DNA of 64,000 bases from Pseudomonas sp. MWU16-30317 (GCF_020515695.1 NZ_JAIWJA010000001.1:992001-1056000), one strand, 5' to 3'; shown: positions 18,959 to 28,238, counted from the first letter of the stretch. Notes: a model not told the origin generated them from the letters alone. Numbers and translations are program-made.

Positions 18959-18990
18959 AACTTTTCGTAAGTACGTACAAAAAGGTAAGT
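18959..18990. promoter_or_regulatory. Candidate HxlR operator in qorB-hxlR intergenic region
   Basis: An imperfect dyad runs from ACTTTTCGTAAGTAC to its partner GTACGTACAAAAAGGT, centred on the palindrome GTACGTAC. It lies between the two divergent starts, nearer the regulator, and is AT-rich compared with the flanks. HxlR-type regulators commonly bind such a site and control both genes; binding here is an inference. Confidence 0.55.
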
Positions 18991-18993
18991 GTC

Positions 18994-19401
18994 ATGAGTA
19001 TTCCCGAGACGTTCACCGTGCCATTTTCAGTCGCCGCCCGACGTGGCGAGTTGCTGAATGCTCAATGCCCATCGCGCGATGTGCTCAAGCACATGACTAG
19101 CCGTTGGGGCGTGCTGGTACTGGTGATCCTGTTGGGTGGCATGCATCGGTTCAGCGATCTGCGGCGCAAGATCGGCGGTGTCAGCGAAAAGATGCTCGCG
19201 CAGACGCTACAGGGCCTGGAGGCCGACGGTTTGCTCGATCGCAAGTCCCTGCCGGTGGTGCCGCCCCATGTCGAATACAGCCTCACGCCTTTGGGCATAG
19301 AAGCGGCGCGGCACCTGGAAGTGATGGTGGACTGGATCGAAGCCAGCATGCCGCGGATCATGGCGTATCGTGAGCGCCGTGAAGAAGGAAACGTCGATTG
19401 A
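18994..19401 (+). CDS. HxlR-family transcriptional regulator
   Basis: Winged-helix regulator of the HxlR family, 135 aa. The DNA-binding core is CPSRDVLKHMTSRWGVLVLVILLGGMHRFSDLRRKIGGVSEKMLAQTLQGLEADGLLDRK, followed by the wing with VEYSLTPLG. The single cysteine (Cys26, in AQCPSR) sits where redox-sensing members such as YodB/QorR carry their sensor. It is divergent from qorB, so it is the probable repressor of that gene. Its stop codon overlaps the ATG of the next gene (TGATG). Confidence 0.88.
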   Translation: MSIPETFTVPFSVAARRGELLNAQCPSRDVLKHMTSRWGVLVLVILLGGMHRFSDLRRKIGGVSEKMLAQTLQGLEADGLLDRKSLPVVPPHVEYSLTPLGIEAARHLEVMVDWIEASMPRIMAYRERREEGNVD

Positions 19402-20602
19402 TGCGCATCATCGAAAAAAGCGGCAGCCTGGTCCGCACCCTCACCCCCGCTGAACAGCAATTGCTCGAAGGCTTCGTCACTGCGCGCCTCGAAGGCGTCG
19501 CCCAATTGCAAGCCAATCAATGGCTGATGCGCATCCGCGCCGCCGGGCAGTGGCTGGCTTGTGACTGCCAGCCCAACGTGTTGCCGGTGATGAACGTTAC
19601 CCTCAACAGCAACACCGGCACCTTGTTCCTCAAGAACAACCCCGGCACTGCCGAGCACGCCAGCGGCTGCCCGTTCACCAAGGATGAGCGCGAGCCAGGC
19701 AGCGCGGAAGCTGACGAGCCGATTACACCGGCCTCCTGGCTGCCACCGGACACAGCACTGCGGCTGATTGGCGACTTTCGTGCGCCCGGCAGCGACGCCA
19801 ACGGCCTGGCGACCAGCCCCAGTGCACAGGCGCGCAAGGAGCACCATCGCCTGCTGTCGCTGGCCTTGACCCTGATCGAGGCCTCGGGGCTTAACGTCTA
19901 CGCCAGCCATGCCAAGCAGACCCTGACCGACCAGTTCGCCCAGCTGCGCAGCGTGGCCGCGCGTTATCCCCTGATCGAGCGAGTGCCGGCCAGCCACTAT
20001 CTGGAAACCCGCATCGACATGAAACACATGATGATGCTCAAAGCGCGCCTCAAGGATTCCACGGCATTCGCCGGTCATCGACGTTACGGCTTGCTGCTCG
20101 ACTGCGTCAGCGAGGTGCGCGGGCGCAAGGTGTTCAACGAGCGCAGCCAGGACGGCTTCGATTTCCAGGGGCATCATCTGTTGTGGGGCGGCGCCCGGAC
20201 CACCGGCCCACTGCTGGCGCTGGCGATCTACTCGACCGCCACGCCCGGCAGCCAGTTCTACCAGATGATCAACGTCGCCACGTACCGGTGCTGTCCCGCG
20301 GCCAGTTGTTCCCGGTGTTCCGTGACGAAGAGCGCGAACCGCTCAAAGCCCTGGTCAAGCTGATCGACTGGATGGCCAGCAAAGGCGTGGCGGTGACCAT
20401 GCGTCGGCCGGTGATCGGTGCCGCAGTGATGGATGAACTGGTGCTCAGCGCCGAGGGCGACCGGGTGCTGTCGGTGTCACTGATCAAGCAGCCTCTGGGG
20501 CCCGAACCCAGTTCAGACACCTTCAAGCGCTATGCCGATTTCAAGAGCCTGGAGACCTTCAGCAAGTACGTGGCGGGATTCTTCATGCGTGAGCGTGGCT
20601 GA
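19401..20602 (+). pseudogene. Conserved hypothetical gene split by a frameshift
   Basis: Two overlapping frames read as one protein of about 400 residues. The first frame is sensible from ATG 19401 (MRIIEKSGSLVRTLTPAEQQ) to GSQFYQMINVAT near 20280, then becomes nonsense and stops at 20363. The rest continues in another frame, from VPVLSRGQLFPVFRDEEREP to FMRERG at 20602. The frames differ as expected from loss of one base near 20279-20290. The N-terminal part has a CDC...C arrangement (WLACDCQPN, then PGTAEHASGCPF) recalling DUF1173-like proteins, but I do not recognise the function. It is coupled to the HxlR gene by a TGATG overlap. A sequencing error is as likely as a true mutation. Confidence 0.65.
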
Positions 20603-20687
20603 AGCCCCCCCGCGCTGCAGGGTCCTCGTATCGTTTTTGACCCGACTGGGTAATAATCGCCGATTTCCTGCGCACTGAAAGGCTTCC

Positions 20688-21335
20688 ATGGCCCTGCCTC
20701 GCCTCGCTCATACCCATCCGCGCCTCACCGCTTGCGTGCTGCTCGGCATCGTTGTTGGCGCTTTGATACCGGCGTCCTCGGTGATCGCCAAGATCCTCAT
20801 CGGCTGGAACGCCGGCACCTGGAGTTACCTGGCGCTGATGCTGTGGCTCGCGGCCCGCTCACCCTTCGCACGGGTCAAACAAATTGCCGAAGTCGAGGAC
20901 GAGAATGCCGGGCTGGTGCTGGTCACGGTGTGCGTCGCGGCGATCGCCAGCCTGTTCGCTATCGGCCTGGAGCTCGCCGCCAGCCAGGGCCCGGCGAACA
21001 GCGCTCACGCCCTGGACTACCTGTATACCGGCCTCACCGTCGTCGGCTCGTGGTTGCTGATCGGGGTGATCTTCGCCCTGCACTACGCGCGGCTGTTCTA
21101 TACCCGCACCGGCAAGGAACCGACCCTGCGTTTTGCCGACGGTGAAACCAATCCCGACTACTGGGACTTTCTGTATTTTTCCTACACCCTCAGCGTGGCC
21201 GTGCAGACCTCCGACGTCGGCGTCGCCTCGCGCCCGCTGCGCAAGACCGTGCTGGCTCACTCGCTGATCGGCTTTGTCTTCAACACCGTGATACTGGGGT
21301 TTTCCATCAACGTTGCCGCAGGGCTGATGCATTGA
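20688..21335 (+). CDS. DUF1345 membrane protein
   Basis: Integral membrane protein of 215 aa with about five hydrophobic segments: near residues 16-36, 45-57, 76-95, 115-133 and 195-213. The segment [24 protein letters not shown] is the DUF1345 signature. The function is unknown. The start follows GAAAGGC at a normal distance. It is a single gene before ptxS, with no obvious functional link. Confidence 0.85.
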   Translation: MALPRLAHTHPRLTACVLLGIVVGALIPASSVIAKILIGWNAGTWSYLALMLWLAARSPFARVKQIAEVEDENAGLVLVTVCVAAIASLFAIGLELAASQGPANSAHALDYLYTGLTVVGSWLLIGVIFALHYARLFYTRTGKEPTLRFADGETNPDYWDFLYFSYTLSVAVQTSDVGVASRPLRKTVLAHSLIGFVFNTVILGFSINVAAGLMH

Positions 21336-21378
21336 CCGACCAACGGCCACTTGACGTGGTGGCCGAACAGGTGTCTCC

Positions 21379-21392
21379 TGAAACCGGTTTCA
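21379..21392. promoter_or_regulatory. PtxS operator upstream of ptxS
   Basis: The perfect 14-base palindrome TGAAACCGGTTTCA is the sequence known to be bound by the 2-ketogluconate repressor PtxS. It sits 43 bases before the ptxS start, just downstream of a possible -35 (TTGACG, 21352-21357), as expected for autorepression. Confidence 0.9.
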
Positions 21393-21435
21393 AATGCCTT
21401 TCGCCTGGCAATAACACCCATAAAAGGAATCAGGC

Positions 21436-22458
21436 ATGAGCAGTATTTCCATCGCCCAGCGTAACCGCGTCACCATGCTTGACGTGGCTGAACGTGCCGG
21501 GGTCTCGAAGGCCAGCGTTTCGCGCTTTATCGGCGACGACCGCGCGCTGCTTTCCGAACTCACCGCCGAACGCATCGAACGCGCCATTGCCGACCTCGGC
21601 TACCGCCCCAATCAAATGGCCCGTGGACTCAAGCGCGGCCGTACACGCCTGATCGGCATGCTCATCGCCGATATCCGCAACCCCTATTCCATTGCCGTGA
21701 TGCACGGTGTCGAAAGCGCCTGCCGTCGCCATGGCTACAGCCTGGTGATGTGCAATACCGACCGCGATCAGGTGCAGGAAGGCGAACAGCTGGCGGCGGT
21801 GCGCGCCTATAACGTCGAAGGCCTGATCGTGAACACCCTCGGCCATCAACTGGACGAGCTGCGCGAGCTGCACCGCGAGATGCCCATGGTACTGGTGGAT
21901 CGCAAGGTCGATCAGCTCGACAGCGATCTGGTCGGGCTGGACAACCCAGCTGCGGTTGCCACGGCCATCGAGCACTTGCACGCACAAGGCTACCGCGACC
22001 TGTTGCTGGTCAGCGAACCCCAGGACGGCACCAGCTCGCGCACCGAACGGGCAGCGGCATTCAAGTTGCAGGTACAGACCCATGCCGATGTGCAAGGCGC
22101 AGTGATCTATACCTCGGACGATCTGGAGGGCCAGTTGCAGGCTTTCCTGCAGCGCCCGGGCCCTGGTCCCAAGGCGTTTTTCTGTGCCAACGGGGTTGCC
22201 ACGCTGGCCACCACCCTCGCCCTGCATCGGCTGGGACACAGTCTGTTCGACGACTTCGGCCTGCTGGCCCTCGATGAGCTCGATTGGTACCCCTTGGTCG
22301 GGGGTGGCATCACATCGCTGGCGCAGCCAACCCACGACATCGGCGTGCGCGCTTTCGAGTGCCTGCTGGAACGTCTGCAGGGCAGCCGCAGTCCTACAAG
22401 AACGGTGGACTTCGGCGTTCAGCTGATTGTTCGCGGCTCGACCAGATCACGTCTCTAG
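21436..22458 (+). CDS. ptxS: LacI-family repressor of 2-ketogluconate utilisation
   Basis: LacI/GalR regulator, 340 aa. The N-terminal helix-turn-helix is VTMLDVAERAGVSKASVSRFIGDD with a hinge near YRPNQMARGLKRGRTRLIG, followed by the two-lobed effector domain. The operator palindrome recognised by PtxS occurs both upstream of this gene and before kguE, and the kgu genes follow, so the assignment is firm. In characterised pseudomonads 2-ketogluconate releases PtxS from DNA and derepresses the kgu genes. Ribosome site AAAGGAAT precedes ATG 21436. Confidence 0.93.
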   Translation: MSSISIAQRNRVTMLDVAERAGVSKASVSRFIGDDRALLSELTAERIERAIADLGYRPNQMARGLKRGRTRLIGMLIADIRNPYSIAVMHGVESACRRHGYSLVMCNTDRDQVQEGEQLAAVRAYNVEGLIVNTLGHQLDELRELHREMPMVLVDRKVDQLDSDLVGLDNPAAVATAIEHLHAQGYRDLLLVSEPQDGTSSRTERAAAFKLQVQTHADVQGAVIYTSDDLEGQLQAFLQRPGPGPKAFFCANGVATLATTLALHRLGHSLFDDFGLLALDELDWYPLVGGGITSLAQPTHDIGVRAFECLLERLQGSRSPTRTVDFGVQLIVRGSTRSRL

Positions 22459-22502
22459 CGAAGGCGCTTGCCCCCGAACCGGGGGGCAAAGCCCCTTCGC
22501 TA
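22456..22502 (+). terminator. Long hairpin between ptxS and kguE
   Basis: Starting at the ptxS stop codon, a nearly perfect stem of about 20 pairs joins TAGCGAAGGCGCTTGCCCCC to GGGGGGCAAAGCCCCTTCGCTA around a GAACC loop. It would end ptxS transcription and separate it from the kgu operon. The wording resembles the hairpin at 18010-18040, suggesting a REP-type element recruited as a terminator. Confidence 0.75.
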
Positions 22503-22525
22503 AAGAAGATTTGCAGCGCAATAAA

Positions 22526-22539
22526 TGAAACCGGTTACA
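22526..22539. promoter_or_regulatory. PtxS operator upstream of kguE
   Basis: TGAAACCGGTTACA differs from the perfect PtxS palindrome at one position (A for T). It lies 14 bases before the kguE start codon and overlaps the ribosome-site region, so binding should block expression of the kgu operon. Confidence 0.88.
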
Positions 22540-22552
22540 GAGGACAATAATA

Positions 22553-23350
22553 ATGACTCTCCACCCCGTCTCCATCAGTTTGTCCAGCTACGGTGCCGAT
22601 CTCGTGCGCGAACGTGGTCAGGCAGCGTTTATCGACCTGTTGGCCGATGCTGGCGTCAGCACCATAGAGCTGCGCGAGGAGCTCGGCCTGCCCGACGACA
22701 AAACCGCTTTGGCGCTCGCCATCAAGGCCCGCGGGCTGAACTGCGTGTATTCGTCACCGCTCGAGCTGTGGGCCGCCGACGGTACATTGCAAGCGTCCGC
22801 ACTGGCCGCTGCCCAGGCCCATGCACATGCCTGCGGCGCGCAATACCTCAAGGTTTCTCTGGGGTTTTTCCCGGCCAATCAGGATCTGGCCACCCTTCAC
22901 ACGTTGCTGAGCGACCACCCGGTGCGCCTGCTGGTCGAAAACGACCAGACACCACAAGGCGGCCAGATCGAGCGCCTGGCGCAGTTCTTCAGCGCCGCTC
23001 GCGTTGCGGGCGTCGGCGTCGGCATGACCTTCGACATCGGCAATTGGCAATGGCAAGCGCAGTCGCTGTTCGACGCCCTCGCACGGCTCGGCCAGTACGT
23101 GGAATACGTGCACTGCAAGGGCGTGCAGTTGAACGCTGCCGGCAAGTTGGTCGCCACGCCACCGACCCTGCGTGATCTGCACCTGTGGGAGCAAGTGCTG
23201 CAGCGTGTCGCCCCAGGGGTGCTGCGAGCTATCGAATTCCCCCTGCAGGACGACGACCTGGCCCTCGTCACCCGCACGCAAATCGCCGCCCTCGCCCGCC
23301 TCGGCCAGCCCCATCAAAGCCCGCTGCACGAGGTGAGCGCTCATGTCTGA
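22553..23350 (+). CDS. kguE: KguE, TIM-barrel epimerase-like protein of the 2-ketogluconate operon
   Basis: Sugar phosphate isomerase/epimerase-type TIM barrel (AP endonuclease 2 fold), 265 aa. Recognisable elements are the start SISLSSYGADLVRERGQ, a strand with GVSTIELREELG, VRLLVENDQTP, GMTFDIGNWQWQ and YVEYVHCKGVQ, which carry the metal-binding Glu/Asp/His positions of the fold. It is the first gene of kguE-kguK-kguT; its exact reaction in 2-ketogluconate use is not established. It overlaps kguK by 8 bp. AGAGGA lies just upstream. Confidence 0.9.
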   Translation: MTLHPVSISLSSYGADLVRERGQAAFIDLLADAGVSTIELREELGLPDDKTALALAIKARGLNCVYSSPLELWAADGTLQASALAAAQAHAHACGAQYLKVSLGFFPANQDLATLHTLLSDHPVRLLVENDQTPQGGQIERLAQFFSAARVAGVGVGMTFDIGNWQWQAQSLFDALARLGQYVEYVHCKGVQLNAAGKLVATPPTLRDLHLWEQVLQRVAPGVLRAIEFPLQDDDLALVTRTQIAALARLGQPHQSPLHEVSAHV

Positions 23351-24296
23351 ATTCGACGTGCTGTGTTTCGGCGAAACCATGGCCATGTTCGTCGCCGAGC
23401 AGACCGGCGACCTGGCTGGCGTGGAGGTATTTCGCAAGCGCATCGCCGGTGCCGACAACAATGTGGCGATCGGTCTGGCGCGCCTGGGGTTCGATGTCGC
23501 CTGGCTGAGCCGGGTCGGCGATGACGCGCTGGGGCGATTCGTGGTGGCCACCCTTGAGCGCGAAGGCCTGGATTGCAGCCATGTGACGGTGGACGCACGA
23601 CACCCCACGGGCATTCAGTTCAAGTCCCGGCAAGATGACGGCGCCGACCCAGCCGTCGAATATTTCCGCAAGGGCTCGGCGGCCAGCCATCTGAGTGTCG
23701 CCGACCTCAGCCAACGTTTGCTGGCTGCCAGCCACGTTCACGCCACCGGTATTCCCCCCGCCTTGTCCGCCGATACCCACGCGCTCTCACGTCATGTGAT
23801 GAGCGAGATGCGCAGCCGCGGCCGCAGCGTCTCGTTCGATCCCAACCTGCGACCGTCACTGTGGCCGTCGCAGGCGCAGATGATCACCAGCATCAATGCG
23901 TTGGCCGCGCAGGCGGACTGGGTGCTGCCCGGACTGGCCGAAGGGCAATTGCTGACCGGCTACCAGACCCCCGAAGACATCGCCGCGTTTTATCTCGACC
24001 AGGGCAGTGAAATGGTCGCGATCAAGCTGGGCCCCGAGGGCGCTTACTACCGTACGGCCCAGGAGCAAGGCTACGTGGCCGGCTTCCCGGTGGCCAAGGT
24101 CGTCGACACCGTGGGCGCGGGTGACGGCTTTGCGGTCGGCGTGATCAGCGGCCTGCTTGAAACCCTTGGCGTGGCGGCTGCCGTCAACCGCGGCAACTGG
24201 ATCGGCAGCCGCGCGGTGCAAACCCAGGGCGACATGGAAGGCCTGCCGCTGCGAGCCGAACTCGAAGCCGACAGCCACTGGCAACAAAGCGCCTGA
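23343..24296 (+). CDS. kguK: 2-ketogluconate kinase (PfkB family)
   Basis: PfkB-family carbohydrate kinase of 317 aa that phosphorylates 2-ketogluconate to 2-keto-6-phosphogluconate. N-terminal motif GADNNVAIGLARLGFDVAWLSRVGDDALG and C-terminal signature DTVGAGDGFAVGVISGLL, with the catalytic Asp in GAGD, are both intact. It overlaps kguE by 8 bp and precedes kguT. The product normally goes to a reductase, KguD, which is not encoded here. Confidence 0.93.
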   Translation: MSEFDVLCFGETMAMFVAEQTGDLAGVEVFRKRIAGADNNVAIGLARLGFDVAWLSRVGDDALGRFVVATLEREGLDCSHVTVDARHPTGIQFKSRQDDGADPAVEYFRKGSAASHLSVADLSQRLLAASHVHATGIPPALSADTHALSRHVMSEMRSRGRSVSFDPNLRPSLWPSQAQMITSINALAAQADWVLPGLAEGQLLTGYQTPEDIAAFYLDQGSEMVAIKLGPEGAYYRTAQEQGYVAGFPVAKVVDTVGAGDGFAVGVISGLLETLGVAAAVNRGNWIGSRAVQTQGDMEGLPLRAELEADSHWQQSA

Positions 24297-24379
24297 ACCC
24301 AGGTGCTGCAACACTGGATGGTCCATTTCAATTGCCGCAGAGCGCTCGCGACAACAACAAAAAGCTCAGGAGTCGAACC

Positions 24380-25681
24380 ATGGAAAAGCTCAAACTGGCA
24401 AGCCGCCGCTGGTGGTATCTCATGCCAATCGTCTTCATCACCTATAGCCTGGCCTATCTGGACCGCGCCAATTATGGCTTTGCCGCGGCATCGGGCATGG
24501 CCCACGATCTGCAGATCACCCCGGGCCTGTCGTCGATGCTGGGGGCGCTGTTCTTCCTCGGCTATTTCTTCTTCCAGGTGCCGGGAGCCATCTATGCCGA
24601 AAAACACAGCGTCAAGAAGCTGATATTCGTCAGCCTGATCCTGTGGGGCGGTCTGGCCTCGCTGACGGGCGTAGTCGACAGTGCCTATTGGCTGGTGGTC
24701 ATCCGCTTTCTGCTGGGTGTGGTCGAGGCCGTGGTCATGCCGGCGATGCTGGTGTACCTGTGCCACTGGTTCACGCGTGCCGAACGTTCGCGGGCCAACA
24801 CGTTTCTGATCCTCGGCAACCCGGTGACCATGCTGTGGATGTCGGTGGTCTCCGGCTATCTGGTGCAGCACTTCAGCTGGCGCTGGATGTTTATCATCGA
24901 AGGCCTGCCGGCGGTGATCTGGGCGTTTGTCTGGTGGCGCCTGGCCGATGATCGCCCGCAACAGGCCAAGTGGCTGAGCGATGCCGACAAACAAGCCTTG
25001 CAGACCGCACTGGAAGCCGAGCAACAGGGCATCAAACCGGTCAAGAACTACGCCGAGGCCTTCCGTTCGCCCAAGGTCATACTGCTGTCGGTGCAGTACT
25101 TCTGCTGGAGCATTGGCGTCTATGGCTTTGTGCTGTGGCTGCCGTCGATCCTCAAGGCCGGTCAGGAAATGGACATGATCGAGGCCGGCTGGTTGTCGGC
25201 GCTGCCTTATCTGGCGGCGGTGATCGCCATGGTGCTGGTGTCGTGGGGTTCGGACAAGCTGCAGAAGCGCAAGCGGTTCGTCTGGCCACCGCTGCTGCTT
25301 GCCGCCGTGGCATTCTATGCCTCGTATGCGCTGGGCAGTCAGCACTTCTGGTGGTCCTACGGCTTGTTGGTGCTGGCGGCGGCATGCATGTACGCGCCTT
25401 ACGGGCCGTTCTTCGCGATCATTCCGGAAATCCTGCCTGGCAACGTCGCCGGTGGCGCCATGGCATTGATCAACAGCATGGGCGCACTGGGGTCGTTTGG
25501 TGGGTCCTATCTGGTCGGGTACTTGAATGCCACGACCGGCGATCCGGGAGCATCGTACCTGTTGATGAGCGGCGCGCTGTTGATTTCAGCGGTGCTGACC
25601 ATCGCTCTGAAGACCCGCGATACGCAAAAAGTGGCCCCACAGGCGTCGCTTGTGGGGCATGCGCGGGCAGGGAGCCATTGA
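24380..25681 (+). CDS. kguT: 2-ketogluconate transporter (MFS, ACS family)
   Basis: Major-facilitator porter of the anion:cation symporter family, 433 aa and about 12 membrane segments. The start region SRRWWYLMPIVFITYSLAYLDRANYGFA is diagnostic of this family. ATG 24380 follows CAGGAG and fits family starts; the frame to 24332 has no support. It is the last gene of the operon. In known pseudomonads kguD follows directly, but here only a REP-like element and a convergent kinase gene come next. Confidence 0.92.
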   Translation: MEKLKLASRRWWYLMPIVFITYSLAYLDRANYGFAAASGMAHDLQITPGLSSMLGALFFLGYFFFQVPGAIYAEKHSVKKLIFVSLILWGGLASLTGVVDSAYWLVVIRFLLGVVEAVVMPAMLVYLCHWFTRAERSRANTFLILGNPVTMLWMSVVSGYLVQHFSWRWMFIIEGLPAVIWAFVWWRLADDRPQQAKWLSDADKQALQTALEAEQQGIKPVKNYAEAFRSPKVILLSVQYFCWSIGVYGFVLWLPSILKAGQEMDMIEAGWLSALPYLAAVIAMVLVSWGSDKLQKRKRFVWPPLLLAAVAFYASYALGSQHFWWSYGLLVLAAACMYAPYGPFFAIIPEILPGNVAGGAMALINSMGALGSFGGSYLVGYLNATTGDPGASYLLMSGALLISAVLTIALKTRDTQKVAPQASLVGHARAGSH

Positions 25682-25715
25682 GATCTACGGTGATGCGTTC
25701 GCCGCCGAACGCGCA

Positions 25716-25772
25716 ACCTTGCTCCCACAGGCGAATGAACTGTGGGAGCGAGGCTTGGCCGTGAAAAGGCCG
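25716..25772. repeat. REP-like palindrome between convergent genes
   Basis: CTTGCTCCCACAG pairs with CTGTGGGAGCGAG around a nine-base loop, followed by GCTTGGCCGTGAAAAGGCCGCG, which carries a further GGCC..GGCC inverted pair. This is typical REP wording in Pseudomonas. It separates kguT from the convergent hybrid kinase and could terminate both. Confidence 0.65.
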
Positions 25773-25788
25773 CGACTGTTGGCGCTGA

Positions 25789-28167
25789 TTACAGCTGCAA
25801 CGCGCGTTGCAGCTTCAGCGCCAGCTCATCACCGCGAAACGGTTTCTGCACGATGATGTGCTCCAGCGGATCAAGGCCGCCAGGTTCGGCGAAACCGGTG
25901 ATGAACACGATCGGCATACCCGGGCACCGTGAATGGACCTGCAGCGCCAGCTCGGCACCGGTCATGCCAGGCATGGCGTAGTCGGTCAATACCAGGTCTA
26001 TCCCCTCTTCCAGCAGGCCCATGGCCGCGGCGCCGCTGCTGGCCTGGACCACTCGGTAACCCAGACCCTCGACCACCGCGCAAGTGACGTTGCGTACCGT
26101 GTCGTCGTCGTCGACCAGCAAGATGGTGCGCTGCGGCTGCTCGCCGGACGCGACGAACGATTCAACCTCGGCGGGAGCATCCTGCGGCGCGGTGTCACGA
26201 ATGGCCGGCAAGTAGACCCTGACCGTGGTGCCTTGGCCCACCTCGGTGTCGATGCTCACCCCGCCACCCGACTGCTTGGCAAAACCGAACACCTGCGCAA
26301 GCCCCAGGCCCGAGCCCTTGCCAACTTCCTTGGTGGTGAAAAACGGCTCGAAGGCCTTGGCTACCACCGCCGCGCTCATGCCGCTGCCGGAGTCGCCGAT
26401 CGACAGCATCACATATCGGCCGGGTTCGGGCTCTTCGGGGCGTTGCGGTGCCAGAGTGACGGTTTCGTTGCGCGTCTGCAATTTCAATACGCCGCCGTTG
26501 GGCATGGCATCCCGGGCGTTGATCGCCAGGTTGAGAATGATCATCTCGGTCTGAGTGGGGTCGACCAGGGCGTTCCACAGGTCGGGCGCGGTGTCGGTCT
26601 CGACCCAGATGCTGCCACCCAGCGAGCGTTGCAGCAGTTCGAACATGCCCAAAAGGGTGTCGTTAAGGTTGACCGGCAGCGGCTCGAGGCGCTGGCGCCG
26701 GGAGAACGACAGCAACTGCCCGGTCAGCTTGGCACCCCGCTCACCGGCTTCCTGAATGCTCTGCAGGCGGCTGCGGAATTTATCGAACTGGCCTTTCTCG
26801 AGGTCCCGGCTGAGGAAGCTCGAGCTCGCGAGGATCACCGTCAGCAAGTTGTTGAAGTCATGCGCCACGCCGGCGGTCAATTGGCCGACCGCCTCCAGGC
26901 GCTGCATCTGGTGCAGCGCCGCCTCGACACGCTCGCGCTGGCTGATCTGATCACGCAGGCGCTGGTTGGTCGCCGCCAGTTCATCGACGATGGCGCGCTC
27001 ACCGGTTATGTCGCGCACAGCGGCATACATCAGGCCTGCATCAGGCACCATGGTCCAGGACAGCCAACGAAAATCCCCGGCCGCATGGCGCATGCGATTG
27101 ACGAAGCGACTCGACACATTGCCCTTGGCGATGTTGTCGATTTCCTGCACGGTGGCACTGACGTCGTCCGCATGAATCAGATCCAGCAGGCAGCCGTCGA
27201 GCAGTTGCTGGCGAGTCCAGCCCAGCGTCACTTCCCAGGCTGGGTTAAGCGCGATGGGCTGCATGTCGAAGGTCATCACCGCGAGCAACTCGCGGGACAG
27301 CTCCCAGGTACGATCGCGCTCGCGGGTGCGCTTTTGCACGCGATCGCCCAGTAGCTCGTTGAGGCGCTCCAAGGCTTCGGTGCTTTGCTTGCGCTCGCTG
27401 ATGTCCTGGATCACCCCGGTAAAACGCACGCACTGGCCATCGACGAAGGTCGAACGGCCGCTGGTCGACAGCCAGCGTTCACTGCCGTCGGGCAGCACGA
27501 TGCGATATTCCACCTGGTAGCCACGACCTTCGGGACCGCCCAAGGCTTCAGCGATCTTGTCCTCGATGAGCTGCAAATCGTCAGGGTGGGTGCGGTCAAG
27601 AAAATACTCGAAGGTGACCTCGCCTCCTTCCTCCAGGGCGTAGAGCGCCTTGCAGCGCTCATCCCAGATCAAATTGCCGCTGCGCGGATCGTAATCCCAG
27701 GTGCCCATTTGCGCCGCATCGATTGCCAGGCGTGCGCGCGCTTCAACGTCGTGCAGGGTCTGCTCGGCCACTTGACGCTGCTGGCGCTCGTGGACCTCGG
27801 CCATAGCACGATTGACGGCCTTGGGCAGCAGCGCCAGGTTCTGTTTGAGGACGTAGTCGACGGCGCCCTGTCGCATCATCGATACCGCGTGCTCCTCTCC
27901 GAAGATGCCGGACAGGAAGATGAACGGCGTAGCCGGGGCGCAGCGCCGCGCGCACTCCAGCACCTGCCCCCCCGAGGAACCCGGCAGCATGTAGTCGCTG
28001 AGAATCAAATCAAAAGGTTGTGCCAGCAAGGCCTGTTCGGCGCCGATGTGGTTATGCACCACCACCGTATCGACGTCGAGTCCGCTGCGTTCGAGGGTCA
28101 GGAGCGTCAGCTCGGCGTCACGGGGGCTGTCTTCGACGAACAGCAGTTTCAGTGGCTTTGCGGGCAT
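25789..28167 (-). CDS. Hybrid sensor kinase: REC-PAS-PAS-HisKA-HATPase-REC
   Basis: Cytoplasmic hybrid histidine kinase of 792 aa. It opens with a receiver (LKLLFVEDSPRDAEL, phospho-acceptor Asp58 in LILSDYMLPG), then two PAS domains (about 150-280, with HPDDLQ and a PAC-like PDGSERWLSTSGR, and about 300-410), a HisKA box VGQLTAGVAHDFNNLLTVIL with His, an ATPase domain (NLAINARDAMPNGG, GDSGSGM, GKGSGLGLAQVFGF), and a C-terminal receiver (LLVDDDDTVR, Asp in LVLTDYAMPG). No membrane segments are visible, so it senses an internal signal or receives phosphate through the N-terminal receiver. It follows the response regulator and bacteriophytochrome genes on the same strand and likely acts in the same circuit. 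Confidence 0.92.
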   Translation of the reverse strand: MPAKPLKLLFVEDSPRDAELTLLTLERSGLDVDTVVVHNHIGAEQALLAQPFDLILSDYMLPGSSGGQVLECARRCAPATPFIFLSGIFGEEHAVSMMRQGAVDYVLKQNLALLPKAVNRAMAEVHERQQRQVAEQTLHDVEARARLAIDAAQMGTWDYDPRSGNLIWDERCKALYALEEGGEVTFEYFLDRTHPDDLQLIEDKIAEALGGPEGRGYQVEYRIVLPDGSERWLSTSGRSTFVDGQCVRFTGVIQDISERKQSTEALERLNELLGDRVQKRTRERDRTWELSRELLAVMTFDMQPIALNPAWEVTLGWTRQQLLDGCLLDLIHADDVSATVQEIDNIAKGNVSSRFVNRMRHAAGDFRWLSWTMVPDAGLMYAAVRDITGERAIVDELAATNQRLRDQISQRERVEAALHQMQRLEAVGQLTAGVAHDFNNLLTVILASSSFLSRDLEKGQFDKFRSRLQSIQEAGERGAKLTGQLLSFSRRQRLEPLPVNLNDTLLGMFELLQRSLGGSIWVETDTAPDLWNALVDPTQTEMIILNLAINARDAMPNGGVLKLQTRNETVTLAPQRPEEPEPGRYVMLSIGDSGSGMSAAVVAKAFEPFFTTKEVGKGSGLGLAQVFGFAKQSGGGVSIDTEVGQGTTVRVYLPAIRDTAPQDAPAEVESFVASGEQPQRTILLVDDDDTVRNVTCAVVEGLGYRVVQASSGAAAMGLLEEGIDLVLTDYAMPGMTGAELALQVHSRCPGMPIVFITGFAEPGGLDPLEHIIVQKPFRGDELALKLQRALQL

Positions 28168-28238
28168 CGAGGATCGTCTTTCAAGTCAGGGGCAGTCAGC
28201 CGGAACGTGAGCCCAGGCTGTGATTCGCGGTGCGTGGA

